Assembly: GCF_001425165.1 (NCBI RefSeq)
Contig: NZ_LMDU01000017.1
Location: 157,154-221,153, forward strand
Source: Pelomonas sp. Root405
GTDB taxonomy: Bacteria > Pseudomonadota > Gammaproteobacteria > Burkholderiales > Burkholderiaceae_C
Direction of reading: 5' to 3'
DNA length: 64,000 bases
Part shown: piece after piece, positions 28,098 to 37,157 of the stretch
Layout of the letters: every line of letters begins with the position of its first letter
Numbering within the stretch: the stretch's first letter is position 1
Program-made: the position numbers and the translations under genes
Notes under the pieces: model-generated
Database searches by the model: none
The model's input: the letters and a program-made list of their open reading frames with translations, nothing else
What the model was told of the DNA's origin: nothing

Positions 28098-29317
28098 TGC
28101 TCATGCCCTACGCCTATCAAGCCCTGGACACCCAGGGCCGCCTGCAAAAGGGCGAACTCGACGCTTCTACCGAAGACGAAGCCACTGAAGCGCTGGCCCG
28201 GCAGGGGCTCAGCCCCATCGAGCTGAAACCATTGCGCAAGCGCCGCACTGCGCAAGGCCGCAAAGGCCGCCGCGAGAAGCCACGCGTGGCCGCCATGCTG
28301 CTGGTGCGCGAACTCGCCTCGCTGCTGCAGGCGGGCGTCACGCTGGAGGAGTCGCTGCGCACCCTGCTCGATGGCCGTCGCGACGTTCCCCAAGGCGAGC
28401 CGCTCACTGCCGTGCTGTCGGCTGTGCTGTCCGGGGAACGATTCTCCGCCGCACTTCAACAGCAGGCCGGGTCTCCCGCCCTGCCACTGCCACCCTATGT
28501 GCTCGCCCTGGTTGCAGCCGGTGAATCGACGGGCGATCTGCCCGCCGCGCTGACCCGCGCTGCCGAGCAACTCGATTTCGATGAACAGATCCGGGCGGAG
28601 ACCTCCGAGGCGCTGGTCTATCCCAGCATCCTGATCGGCGCGGGCGTATCGGCCGTGCTCTTCGTGTTTTCTTTCGTCGTGCCGCGCTTCTCCAGCCTGC
28701 TGGCCGGCAAGAACGTCGAACTGCCCTGGCTGTCGGCGGCCGTGCTGACCGTCGGCACGTTCTTCAACGAGCATGTCGTCGCCGTCATGTTGGGCATGGC
28801 GGCTACCGTTGCTATTGGAATTGCGGTACGCCGAGCGCTGGGGCCCCAGCGCATCAGGAGCATGTTGTCGCAATGGCCGCTGCTCGGTCCCTGGCTGCAT
28901 CAGCAGGAGCTGTCGCGCTGGACCGGCATGCTTGCGCTGATGCTGCAAAGCCGGGTGCCCATCCTGACTGCACTCGACCTCACGGCCGCTGCCGTCAGCC
29001 TGCCCGATATCCAGCACGGGCTGCGCGAGTGCGTCGCGGACATCGGCCGTGGCGAACCGCTCTCGCGCTCGCTGCAGGAGCGCCAACTGCTGCCTGCCAC
29101 CGCCCTCAGCATGGTGCGTGTAGGCGAACGCACAGGCCAGCTCGGGCAGATGATGGGCCACGTGGCCGCCTACTCGCTGGAGGCGAACCGCAGCACCCGG
29201 CGCCGCCTGGTCGCGCTGATCGAGCCGGCGGCCATTTTGGTGCTGGGCGGTATCATTGCGCTCGTCGTCGTGGGCGTTGTGCTGGCCCTCACGTCCCTGT
29301 CTGAGGTGAAGTTCTGA
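28097..29317 (+). CDS. gspF: Type II secretion inner-membrane protein GspF
   Basis: Polytopic platform protein of the type II secretion system, 406 residues. Two repeated GspF domains are visible: the first around ELASLLQAGVTLEESL, the second around ELSRWTGMLALMLQSRVPILTAL, each followed by membrane helices; the last helix ends in SLSEVKF. The start is ATG at 28097 or the second ATG two codons later. It opens a ten-gene gsp run in the order F-G-H-I-J-K-L-M-C/N-D. The one-base overlap with a glycosyltransferase upstream implies coupled translation. Confidence 0.94.
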   Translation: MLMPYAYQALDTQGRLQKGELDASTEDEATEALARQGLSPIELKPLRKRRTAQGRKGRREKPRVAAMLLVRELASLLQAGVTLEESLRTLLDGRRDVPQGEPLTAVLSAVLSGERFSAALQQQAGSPALPLPPYVLALVAAGESTGDLPAALTRAAEQLDFDEQIRAETSEALVYPSILIGAGVSAVLFVFSFVVPRFSSLLAGKNVELPWLSAAVLTVGTFFNEHVVAVMLGMAATVAIGIAVRRALGPQRIRSMLSQWPLLGPWLHQQELSRWTGMLALMLQSRVPILTALDLTAAAVSLPDIQHGLRECVADIGRGEPLSRSLQERQLLPATALSMVRVGERTGQLGQMMGHVAAYSLEANRSTRRRLVALIEPAAILVLGGIIALVVVGVVLALTSLSEVKF

Positions 29318-29319
29318 AC

Positions 29320-29778
29320 ATGTTCAACAAGGCCCGCCGCACCCGCGGCTTCACGCTGCTCGAAATGCTGGTGGTCCTCGTGATCATTGGCTTGGTCGCC
29401 GGCCTCGTCGGCCCGCGTCTTTTCGCTAAGGTCGACTCCTCCAAGGTGCAGACCGCCGGCGTGCAGATCAAGCTGCTGCGCGGTGCCGTCGAATCCCTGC
29501 GCATGGACATCGGCAGCTACCCGACGACCGAGCAAGGTCTGGATCTTCTGAGCACGCCGCCCACCGACCCCAAGCTGCGGGAGCGCTGGAAAGGTCCCTA
29601 CCTCGATGAGGCCGTGCCGCAGGACCCATGGAGCAATCCGTATCAGTACCGCGTACCGGGCGAGGATGGCCGCGCCTTCTCCATTATTTCGCTTGGCGCC
29701 GACGGCAAGCCGGGAGGGGAAGGCATCGATGCGGACGTCGGCACCACCAAGAAGCCGGGCGCCGACGCGCCGAACTGA
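29320..29778 (+). CDS. gspG: Major pseudopilin GspG
   Basis: Main subunit of the secretion pseudopilus, 152 residues. The prepilin peptidase site is Gly10-Phe11 (RTRG/FTLLE), Glu15 is the conserved fifth residue and a hydrophobic helix follows. The GspG-specific region GSYPTTEQGL and WKGPYLDEAVPQDPWSNPYQY is present, as is the calcium-site loop near ISLGADGKPGGEG. The C-terminus is slightly longer than usual. No prepilin peptidase gene is in the window, so processing must rely on one elsewhere. Confidence 0.96.
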   Translation: MFNKARRTRGFTLLEMLVVLVIIGLVAGLVGPRLFAKVDSSKVQTAGVQIKLLRGAVESLRMDIGSYPTTEQGLDLLSTPPTDPKLRERWKGPYLDEAVPQDPWSNPYQYRVPGEDGRAFSIISLGADGKPGGEGIDADVGTTKKPGADAPN

Positions 29779-29788
29779 CCCCGCCACG

Positions 29789-30226
29789 ATGCCCGGCCGC
29801 CTCCGTGCTGACGGCGGCTTCACGCTGATCGAAGTCGTCGTGGCGCTCGCCATCATCGGCCTGGTTGCGGCCGTGGCCGTACCCGCGCTCGCGCGGCGGC
29901 TGGACGCCGCCTACCGGGCCGCTGACCTAGCCCAGGTGGTTGGCAGCGCCCGCTTGCTACCGGTGCGGGCTGCTGCGATGGGGGCAGAACTCAAGCTCGA
30001 CGCTAGCGGTCTTATCCGCCCGATGGCTGATGGTCAGCCGCCGATGGATCTCCCACCTGGCTGGACGCTGGTGCCGCAGGATCCCCCGCCACGCTTGGGC
30101 CGTGCCGGTAGCTGCACTGAGGGCAGCCTGCTGTTGACCGCCCCGACACCCGTGCGCACTTGGCGCCTACATTTCGGCGCACTGAGCTGTGAGCTGCAGG
30201 TCACCGAGCTGGGAGGCGGTTCGTGA
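29789..30226 (+). CDS. gspH: Minor pseudopilin GspH
   Basis: A 145-residue pseudopilin with the cleavage site Gly10-Phe11 (ADGG/FTLIEV), Glu at mature position 5, and a hydrophobic helix VVVALAIIGLVAAVAVPALARRL. The remaining domain is small and contains two Cys. It lies between gspG and gspI, where GspH is expected. The stop overlaps gspI by four bases (GTGA). The start was chosen at the ATG nine residues before the cleavage site. Confidence 0.88.
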   Translation: MPGRLRADGGFTLIEVVVALAIIGLVAAVAVPALARRLDAAYRAADLAQVVGSARLLPVRAAAMGAELKLDASGLIRPMADGQPPMDLPPGWTLVPQDPPPRLGRAGSCTEGSLLLTAPTPVRTWRLHFGALSCELQVTELGGGS

Positions 30227-30663
30227 ACACTGTCCGCGGCATTGCGCTGCTTGAGGTCATCGTGGCTCTGGTGATCGTCGCCACCTTTGGCGCCGGGCTC
30301 TTCAGCTGGGCGGGCCAGACCTACCGCACCGCCAACCGCGCGGTGGAGTTGCTTGACGAGGCCGAGATCGAACGCAACCTGATCGAGTTGAGCCAGGCTA
30401 TCAATCCCGCCAATCAGCCGCAAGGCAAGCTGCAGACCGAACTCTACGTCTACGACTGGCAATCCGAGCCGCTGCGCCCACTGGTGGACCAGGTCCGGCA
30501 TCCCATGGGCATGAGCCCCTACCAGGTGGCGCTTTACAAGGTCAACCTGCGCGTGCTGCGCCGGGCTGACGAGGTGATCGTGCTGCAGCGTGACTTGCAG
30601 GTCGCGGGACACAGGGCCGCGCGCGCAAGGCCCTCTGGCATCTTCGGCGCCAACCCGCCATGA
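30223..30663 (+). CDS. gspI: Minor pseudopilin GspI-like
   Basis: A 146-residue pseudopilin starting with GTG. A very short leader precedes Gly6-Ile7 (VRG/IALLEV), an unusual cleavage context where Phe is replaced by Ile, but Glu at mature position 5 is kept. The helix VIVALVIVATFGAGLFSWA follows. GspI forms the pseudopilus tip with GspJ and GspK. Assignment rests on position and the N-terminal helix; the globular part is divergent. Confidence 0.82.
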   Translation: MNTVRGIALLEVIVALVIVATFGAGLFSWAGQTYRTANRAVELLDEAEIERNLIELSQAINPANQPQGKLQTELYVYDWQSEPLRPLVDQVRHPMGMSPYQVALYKVNLRVLRRADEVIVLQRDLQVAGHRAARARPSGIFGANPP

Positions 30664-31310
30664 GTCGCTCCCGGCCGTTTCACCGGCAACTCGGCCTGTC
30701 GCTACTCGAGGTATTGGTTACCGTCACCATCTTCGCCATGCTGTTCGCCGTCCTCACGCTCGGCTGGCACCAGAGCCTGAACGCGCAGGCCAAGCTTGGT
30801 GCTGCCGCCGAACATGCCCGCACCCACCAGCAACTCGCGCTCTTGCTGCGCCAGTTGATCAGCGAAACACTTGTTCCGGACTACCAAGCCGGCGTGGAGT
30901 TCAGTGCCGATGACAAGGGCTTCGTCGCCGAGACCAGCACCTCGCTCCTCGCCACCATCGGCGCAGCACCGCTGCCCACCTCCGTCAAGCTTGAAACCAC
31001 CGACGCTGGCCGACGGCTGCAGATCACCCATGGCGACGCCGACAGCCAGCCCCTGCCCTGGCGCTTCAGCCAGGCTCGCTGGCGTTACCTCGACCAAGCC
31101 GGCGCCTGGCACGACGCCTGGCCCCCACCGTCGCCGCAAGCCGGCATGCCGCTGCCGATGGAGCGCGACAGCTATTTACCGGTGCTCGTGGCCTTTTCGT
31201 ACACCTTCATCGGCGAGACCCGCTCCCACGAACTCCTGGCCGCACCGCGGGCCTCCAGTTGGCGCCTGAGCGAGCCGTCCTCGCCCATCGCCGACTTGAA
31301 CAGTCCATGA
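30660..31310 (+). CDS. gspJ: Minor pseudopilin GspJ
   Basis: A 216-residue pseudopilin with cleavage site Gly12-Leu13 (RQLG/LSLLEV), Glu at mature position 5 and the helix VLVTVTIFAMLFAVLTLGW. The size and the later beta-rich domain with RWRYLDQAGAWHDAWPP fit GspJ. Start and stop overlap gspI and gspK by four bases each. Confidence 0.87.
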   Translation: MSRSRPFHRQLGLSLLEVLVTVTIFAMLFAVLTLGWHQSLNAQAKLGAAAEHARTHQQLALLLRQLISETLVPDYQAGVEFSADDKGFVAETSTSLLATIGAAPLPTSVKLETTDAGRRLQITHGDADSQPLPWRFSQARWRYLDQAGAWHDAWPPPSPQAGMPLPMERDSYLPVLVAFSYTFIGETRSHELLAAPRASSWRLSEPSSPIADLNSP

Positions 31311-32329
31311 AAGCGCCTCAAGCCTGCAGCGGATTCGTGCTGCCCGTGACCGTCGCCATCCTCGCGCTGATCGCGGTGGGCATAGCGATGATGGCCCAAC
31401 GCAGCGACGAATTGCGCCGGCTCGTGTTGGCCATCGAGGCAGACCGGATCGCTACCCGGCAAGTCGCGGAAGCGAGCGCCGACGCTCTTTTTCTCAGCGG
31501 CGCCCTCTACCGCCGCGGCGACAGCATGGGATCGATCAAGCTCGACGGCCGGCCCTATCTCAGCAGCTCCGGCGCCGTGGTCCGCTACACCGACGCCGGC
31601 GCGCTGCTCGGCCTGCGCCGCGCACCCCGCCAGGACATTTATCAATTGCTTGTCGCCCTTGGCCTGGCCGACCACGGCCAGATCGAAAGACTGACGGACG
31701 CGCTGCTCGACTACACTGACAAGGACGATCTGGAGCGGCTCAACGGCGCCGAGTTGCCCGATTACCTCCCCGCCAAGCTCCCGCCCCCTCGCAATGGCCG
31801 CGTGCTCACCCCGGCCGAGCTGCAGCGGCTTGTCGGTTGGCGGGACCTGCCGCAGGATTTCCTGGAACGCTTTGCCGCCAACGTCCACACCGGCCCGGTG
31901 CGCTCGGTGAACCGCTACACCGTTGTAGGTCCGGTGCTCTCCGCCATGACCGGCCTCGACCGGACCGTGGCGGACGAACTCGTGAAAGCTCGCGTGCCCG
32001 GCACCTTCCTGAACATTGACGCCCTGCCGACGCTCGCCGAAACCAGTTTCTTAGCCATGGGCCGTTACATCACCGTCCCGTCCAGTGAGGTGTTGGTCAC
32101 AATCTGCCCTTTGCGCGTCGACTGGTGCCAGCACCTGTCAGTGTCGAGCACGGGCGAGAGCGCGTTCACCCCCTGGCATGTCAACTACAGCTACCGCCAG
32201 CCGCGCCGACAACCGCTTCCCGACCCCAAACAGCTCCAAGCCCTGCCAGACCAGTTGCCCGACACGCCGCCGCCGCCGCTGTGGTCCCCCTTCAGCAACG
32301 ACCTGTCCAGCCCCCCATCTCCGCCCTGA
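31307..32329 (+). CDS. gspK: Minor pseudopilin GspK
   Basis: A 340-residue pseudopilin, the largest of the set as expected. Cleavage site is Gly9-Phe10 (CSG/FVLPV). The usual Glu at mature position 5 is missing, which is characteristic of GspK and lets it cap the pseudopilus. The helical GspK domain is seen around DALLDYTDKDDLERLNGAE, which has the typical D-x-D-D pattern. The C-terminus is Pro-rich. The ATG overlaps the gspJ stop. Confidence 0.9.
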   Translation: MKAPQACSGFVLPVTVAILALIAVGIAMMAQRSDELRRLVLAIEADRIATRQVAEASADALFLSGALYRRGDSMGSIKLDGRPYLSSSGAVVRYTDAGALLGLRRAPRQDIYQLLVALGLADHGQIERLTDALLDYTDKDDLERLNGAELPDYLPAKLPPPRNGRVLTPAELQRLVGWRDLPQDFLERFAANVHTGPVRSVNRYTVVGPVLSAMTGLDRTVADELVKARVPGTFLNIDALPTLAETSFLAMGRYITVPSSEVLVTICPLRVDWCQHLSVSSTGESAFTPWHVNYSYRQPRRQPLPDPKQLQALPDQLPDTPPPPLWSPFSNDLSSPPSPP

Positions 32330-32344
32330 CGCCGTCGCCGAGGA

Positions 32345-33406
32345 ATGTTCAGCCGCCCCAGCTTTGTCCCCATCGAGCGCAGTGAGCTGCGCCATGTGAC
32401 GCTCAAACTTCCGCCGCTGAAGGGGCGCGCGCTGCAGTCTGCGATGCGCCTGCAGCTGCTGCCCTACGCTCCAGCCGGCGCGCGACTGGCCTTTGTCTAT
32501 CGAGAGCAGGGCGACGGTCAGACCCATGCCTGGCTGTGGCAGCCAGCTGCCGATGTCCAGGCCAGCAAACTGCGACAGCACTGGCCAGAACCCTTGCTCG
32601 AACAAGCCGGCCAGGGACCGCGCCTGCTGGCTCGCGGCGCGGGCAGCGAAGCGCAGTACTGGGTCGACGGTGAACTTCGACTGACCCGCTGGTGGCCCTC
32701 CTTGCCCACAGCGCAGGACTGGGCCCTCTTCGTGCGTGCCGCCGGCCTGCAACCCGACGATCACCCGCTTCCGCAGCGTAGCGCGCCTGCCAAGCTCGGC
32801 GCTCCCTCTCAGCAATGGCTGCGCGGCGACAACCTTCCCGCGGCAGACCCATGGGCCGGCTGGCGCTGGCAGGCCGCCGTCTTGCTGCTGGGCGGCCTGA
32901 TCGCCTTCGGCATTGGCGCGCACCTGCAGACCTTGCACCAGTTGCGCGACGATCAGGCATTGCTCAAGCAACTGCGCAGCGAGCGGGAGCAGGCCCTGGG
33001 CCAGCGCAGCCGTTACCTGTCGCTGCGCGACGACTTCGATGCACTTCGCGCACTCGCTCCACGCAGTTCGCAGCTCGAGCTGCTGGACAAGGTGGTCGCC
33101 AGCGGCATCCTCGCCGCGCCACCTGGCGTGCCGCCAGTAGCGGCGTCCGCCCCGCCAGCCACGCCGGGGGCCATTACCGCCCCCCCAACCAATGCCGCGG
33201 TCGCCGCGCCGGTCGCCCCCAGCCTGGCCGAATGGGACTACCGCAACAGCCAGCTCAAGCTCACGCTCGACATCCCCGAGGGCCAGCTCGTCATGCTTGA
33301 CATCACCCGGCGCATCGAACGGCTGCAAGGCTTCAGCGACGTGCGCATCGGCCTCGACTCATCCAACACCAGCCTAATCCTGAACATGCGTGTCGTCGGC
33401 CCATGA
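32345..33406 (+). CDS. gspL: Type II secretion protein GspL
   Basis: Inner-membrane protein of 353 residues that couples the GspE ATPase to the membrane platform. A cytoplasmic part (about 1-175) precedes one transmembrane helix near 178-196 (AAVLLLGGLIAFGIGA), then a coiled segment and a periplasmic ferredoxin-like domain after a Pro/Ala linker (about 255-295). It is shorter than many GspL proteins. Assigned mainly by position between gspK and gspM and by topology. Confidence 0.83.
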   Translation: MFSRPSFVPIERSELRHVTLKLPPLKGRALQSAMRLQLLPYAPAGARLAFVYREQGDGQTHAWLWQPAADVQASKLRQHWPEPLLEQAGQGPRLLARGAGSEAQYWVDGELRLTRWWPSLPTAQDWALFVRAAGLQPDDHPLPQRSAPAKLGAPSQQWLRGDNLPAADPWAGWRWQAAVLLLGGLIAFGIGAHLQTLHQLRDDQALLKQLRSEREQALGQRSRYLSLRDDFDALRALAPRSSQLELLDKVVASGILAAPPGVPPVAASAPPATPGAITAPPTNAAVAAPVAPSLAEWDYRNSQLKLTLDIPEGQLVMLDITRRIERLQGFSDVRIGLDSSNTSLILNMRVVGP

Positions 33407-34098
33407 GCACGCTCGCCACTCAACTTTTGTCCCAGTGGCGGCAGCTGCGCGCCCAACTGCGGCCCTCGCCCCAGAACCGCACGCTGTGGCTTCTGATCGG
33501 CCTCGGCCTGCTCGCCGCAGGTGGCGAGCTGGGCATGCGGGCCTGGGAGTACCAGCAGAAGCTCGACCGGGAACTTGCCGCTCAGCGCAAGCGGGTCCAG
33601 GCCTTGCAGATCTCGGCCGACCGCGTCGACTGGGTGCAGTTGAGCGACCAGCTCGGCACCGCGCAGCAGACGCTGCAGAAACAGCTTTGGCACGCGCCCT
33701 CCGAAGCGCAGGCCCAGGCCATGCTCCGAGATTGGCTAAGCAGCATGCTGAAGGAGGCGGACATTGCCCGCCCCACCCTGCGCCTGCAGCCCGTACAGCC
33801 TGCCACGCCGGCTCAGGCGGCTTCGGCCAGCGAGCCCGCCGAAACCACGACACCGTCTGGCCTGGGTGCTCGGCTGGCCCGCGAGGCCGTGCGTGCGCGT
33901 GCGCAGATCAGCTTCGAACTCGCGCCCGGCACGCTGGAAACCGTGCTGCAGCGCATCGAGCGCGGTGGCCAGCTCGCCAGCGTCGACGCGTTGTCGGTCT
34001 CCAAGCGCAGCCGCCGCGTCGAGATGAGCGTCTCCATACCCGTCATCATTGAAGCTTTGCCTGCGGACAACGCCGTCGCCAAGCCTGCCACCCGATGA
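33403..34098 (+). CDS. gspM: Type II secretion protein GspM-like
   Basis: A 231-residue bitopic protein with one transmembrane helix near residues 28-45 (TLWLLIGLGLLAAGGELG), a coiled segment, a Pro/Ala linker and a small periplasmic domain. GspM partners GspL in the inner-membrane platform. Sequence conservation in this family is low, so the call depends on topology and gene order. ATG overlaps the gspL stop by four bases. Confidence 0.8.
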   Translation: MSTLATQLLSQWRQLRAQLRPSPQNRTLWLLIGLGLLAAGGELGMRAWEYQQKLDRELAAQRKRVQALQISADRVDWVQLSDQLGTAQQTLQKQLWHAPSEAQAQAMLRDWLSSMLKEADIARPTLRLQPVQPATPAQAASASEPAETTTPSGLGARLAREAVRARAQISFELAPGTLETVLQRIERGGQLASVDALSVSKRSRRVEMSVSIPVIIEALPADNAVAKPATR

Positions 34099-34580
34099 AC
34101 GCCTTGCTCACCCATCCGCTCGCCCGCCTCGCTGCGGCATGGATCGCCTGGGCAGGCCTGGCCGCGCTGGGCTGGTGGTGGCACCAGCCTGCACCGCTGC
34201 CCGGGCCGGCAGCGGCTGCCGCGCAGCCGCCCGCGCCGCCCGCAATCCGCGGCACGGCCGATCTGTCGCGCGACCCGTTGGCCTCCCGCCTTCAGGCGCT
34301 TGACCCTTTCGCACTGAAGCGGACCGCCGCAGCCCCGACACCTGGCACCGCTACGACGGCGGGCGCAGGTGGCGACGACATAGTCTGGCGCTTCGCCGCC
34401 CTGACCGAAAACCGCGGCCAACGCCAGCTGGTGATGACCGCCAATGAGCATCCCCCGCTGCTGTTGAAGGCCGGGGACAAGCTGCCCAACGGCGAACGCA
34501 TCAAATCCATCGGCGCTACCGGCGTCCTGCTGCAGGACGCCAAAGGCCGAAAGCGCACCATTCAGTTGATCGAGCCATGA
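34095..34580 (+). CDS. Short GspC/XpsN-like protein
   Basis: A 161-residue protein with an N-terminal transmembrane helix (about 11-30, AAWIAWAGLAALGWWW), an Ala/Pro linker and a small beta-rich domain near 95-160 (VWRFAALTENRGQRQLVM, LLKAGDKLPNGERIKSIGATGVLL). The last part resembles the homology region of GspC and the PilP fold that contacts the secretin. No PDZ domain follows, so it is shorter than classical GspC. The position just before gspD matches XpsN of Xanthomonas. It likely links the inner platform with the secretin. Confidence 0.7.
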   Translation: MNALLTHPLARLAAAWIAWAGLAALGWWWHQPAPLPGPAAAAAQPPAPPAIRGTADLSRDPLASRLQALDPFALKRTAAAPTPGTATTAGAGGDDIVWRFAALTENRGQRQLVMTANEHPPLLLKAGDKLPNGERIKSIGATGVLLQDAKGRKRTIQLIEP

Positions 34581-37024
34581 CCAAGCCCGCCCCATCCACG
34601 CCTCACCTGTTGCCCCGCCGCCTGATCGCCACGGCCGCGGCCGCCTCGGTGGCGACACTGCTCGCCGGCTGCCAGCATCTGACGTCCCCCATCCTTCCAG
34701 ATCGTCGTGCCGAATCGGCGGAGCCCTTGCCCATCCGGGGTGCGCCCGCAGGAGCGCCTGCTTCCGCCGCGGGCGCAGAGCAGGCCGGCAACGTCCGCCT
34801 TTTCCAGACCCCCGCAGCCCAACCCGGCGGGCGCAGTGCCACGCGCGCAAACCCTGCGCGCAGCAATCCTGCCGAGCCCGATATCGAAGCTTCGGTCGCG
34901 CTGGAACAACTGCCACTGCCCGTCTTCATCGACACCGTCTACGCCACCATCCTCAAGCGCAACGTTTCGGTCGACCCGGCTATCGCCACGCGCAAGGAAC
35001 TGGTCTCGCTCAAGTCGGGCAAGACGTTGTCCGCAACGGCGCTGGCCGAGGCCGCGCGGGCGGTGCTCAAGAGCTACGGCATAGCCGTTACTGAGTTCGA
35101 CAACCTTGTGCGGGTTACACCCGCGGGCGGCAACGCCGGCTACCTGCCCGAACTGCAACGTGGCCGCGCGTCTGCCGACGTGCCGCAATCGCTGCGCCCG
35201 GTGTTCTACATGGCCGAACTGGAAAGCGTCAGCCCCAGCAACGTGAGCAGCTGGCTCAAAACGTTGTTCGGGCAGCGCGTCAACGTGCAGGACGACTTGG
35301 CTCGCCAAGCCGTCTTGCTCAGCGGCCAGACCGATGACGTGAACGCGGCCCTAGAGGCCATTCAGGTGCTGGACCAGCCCCTGATGCGGGGCCGCACGAG
35401 CGCCCGCATCGCGCCCCTGTACTGGTCGGCCGACGAACTCTCGAAGAAGCTGACCGATGTTCTTCAGGCCCAGGGTTACAGCGTCGGCAACAGCGGCACC
35501 GCGCAGGCCCCGGTCATCCTGTTGCCCATCGGCCCATTGAATTCCGTCATCGTCTACGCCACGTCAGACAACGTGCTCAACCACGTGCTGCGCTGGGCCA
35601 CGGAACTCGACCAGCCCGCCAGCGGCCGTGGCTCGGCCGGCTATTTCACCTATCCCGTACGCAACATGGATGCGGGCGAACTGGCCAAGACGCTGCAGGA
35701 GGTCATGAATCCTGCTGCTGCCCCCGGCCCGAACAGCACCGCGGTCAAGTCCCGCGTGGTCGTCAATGCGGCCAGCAACACCCTCATCATTCAAGGCAGT
35801 CCCACCGAGTACCAGCAATGGTTCGGCCTCTTGCAGGAACTGGACCGCCCCGCCCGAACCGCGCTTGTTTCTGTCACAGTCGCTGAAGTCGCGCTGGACG
35901 ACACCGAGACCCTGGGTTTCAAATGGATTCTTGACCAGTTCCGTATCGGTGGATTCAACGTCAATCTGAGCAGCCTCACCAGCACCGGCAGTAGCGCGGG
36001 CATGGTGGCGCAAATCACCAGCCGCACCAGCAGCACCAACGCGCTGTTGAACGCGCTCGCCGTCGCCAGCAAGGCCCGCATCCTCGCCAACCCCAGCATC
36101 CTGGCTCGAAATGGAGAGACCGCGTCCATCCAAGTCGGACAGGACGTGCCAATCATCACCCAGCAGCAGCAGGCCACCAATGGCTCCGGCGTGCCTGGTG
36201 GCGGCTCGTCGGCCAATGTGCTGCAGACCATTCAGTACCGCAACGCCGGCGTCATCCTCAACGTCAAGCCCGTCATTCACGCGGGTGGCCGTATCGACCT
36301 CGACGTGAGCCAGGAGGTCTCTGCAGTCGTGGCCACCGACCTTGGTGTTCAAACAACCCCCACCTTTTCCAGCCGCAAACTCACGACCAAGCTCTCTGTG
36401 GCAGACGGCACAACCGTGCTGCTCGGCGGACTCATGCGCATGGACAACACCGTATCCAACAGCGGCATTCCCATGTTGAAGGACATCCCCGTGGTCGGCC
36501 ATCTCTTCAAGAGCAGCACCGACAAGCGCGTCCGCACGGAACTCGTCGTGCTCGTGACGCCGTACGTCATCAACGACGAATTCGAGGCGCGTGCCATCAC
36601 TGACGCATTCCGCCGGCAGTTCAGCTGGGACAACAGCACGCCTTTGCAACAGTTGCGCCCACCGTTGGTCGACCCCGTCACTCGCCCGCCCGCGGCGATT
36701 CGTCCCGGCGATGCCAACGTCGGCAAGCCTTATGAGCTACCGCCCGTCGAAGCCGAGAAGCCCTCGAGACCAAGTGCAGCCGCCTCCGGCGTTGGCACGC
36801 AACAACAATCCGCTCAGGACTTTCCCCTGGGTACAGCCACCCGACCGGCCGGAGTCCTCGACTCTTCCGCTAACGTTCGCTCCCAAGCCGGCGCTCCTGC
36901 GACGCCAGCCTCTGATCCCCAGCCCCGCCGGGCCGGTGACAAGCCGAATTCGGGTGCAGGGAAGCCTGTAGAAGACCCACAGCTACTGAAGGAGCTCATG
37001 GATGCCGTGAACCGCAAGCGATGA
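34577..37024 (+). CDS. gspD: Type II secretion secretin GspD, predicted lipoprotein
   Basis: Outer-membrane channel subunit, 815 residues. The N-terminus is a lipoprotein signal: basic start, hydrophobic stretch and lipobox Leu-Ala-Gly-Cys32, with Gln after the Cys (no inner-membrane retention Asp). Periplasmic N domains follow, then the secretin core from about residue 430 to 680 with VPIITQQQQ and TVLLGGLMRMDN. The last 120 residues are Pro/Ser-rich and low in order. A lipidated secretin like XpsD or HxcQ may reach the outer membrane without a separate pilotin, and no pilotin gene is seen. It ends the F-to-D operon. Confidence 0.95.
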   Translation: MTKPAPSTPHLLPRRLIATAAAASVATLLAGCQHLTSPILPDRRAESAEPLPIRGAPAGAPASAAGAEQAGNVRLFQTPAAQPGGRSATRANPARSNPAEPDIEASVALEQLPLPVFIDTVYATILKRNVSVDPAIATRKELVSLKSGKTLSATALAEAARAVLKSYGIAVTEFDNLVRVTPAGGNAGYLPELQRGRASADVPQSLRPVFYMAELESVSPSNVSSWLKTLFGQRVNVQDDLARQAVLLSGQTDDVNAALEAIQVLDQPLMRGRTSARIAPLYWSADELSKKLTDVLQAQGYSVGNSGTAQAPVILLPIGPLNSVIVYATSDNVLNHVLRWATELDQPASGRGSAGYFTYPVRNMDAGELAKTLQEVMNPAAAPGPNSTAVKSRVVVNAASNTLIIQGSPTEYQQWFGLLQELDRPARTALVSVTVAEVALDDTETLGFKWILDQFRIGGFNVNLSSLTSTGSSAGMVAQITSRTSSTNALLNALAVASKARILANPSILARNGETASIQVGQDVPIITQQQQATNGSGVPGGGSSANVLQTIQYRNAGVILNVKPVIHAGGRIDLDVSQEVSAVVATDLGVQTTPTFSSRKLTTKLSVADGTTVLLGGLMRMDNTVSNSGIPMLKDIPVVGHLFKSSTDKRVRTELVVLVTPYVINDEFEARAITDAFRRQFSWDNSTPLQQLRPPLVDPVTRPPAAIRPGDANVGKPYELPPVEAEKPSRPSAAASGVGTQQQSAQDFPLGTATRPAGVLDSSANVRSQAGAPATPASDPQPRRAGDKPNSGAGKPVEDPQLLKELMDAVNRKR

Positions 37025-37157
37025 CCACCAACCCTGCGGTGCCTCGGTTGTGTCTCACACAGACGTAAAGACCGCAACCATCCCTTCAGGGGTTGAATAA
37101 ACCCCTCAGACAAACCCGATACTTTCAACAAAACGAGCATTGCATAACGTTTCGCCA
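37025..37157. other. Intergenic region after gspD with a 7-bp inverted repeat
   Basis: Between gspD and the surface-protein promoter there is a perfect hairpin AGGGGTT-GAATA-AACCCCT at 37088-37106, 64 bases after the gspD stop. No T tract follows, so it is not a typical terminator; it could stabilise the 3' end of the gsp mRNA or be a protein site. Nothing else is evident. Confidence 0.4.

Noticed and set aside
37088-37106. Inverted repeat after gspD as a terminator
   Set aside because: No T tract follows the hairpin, so it was listed only as a structure and not as a terminator.
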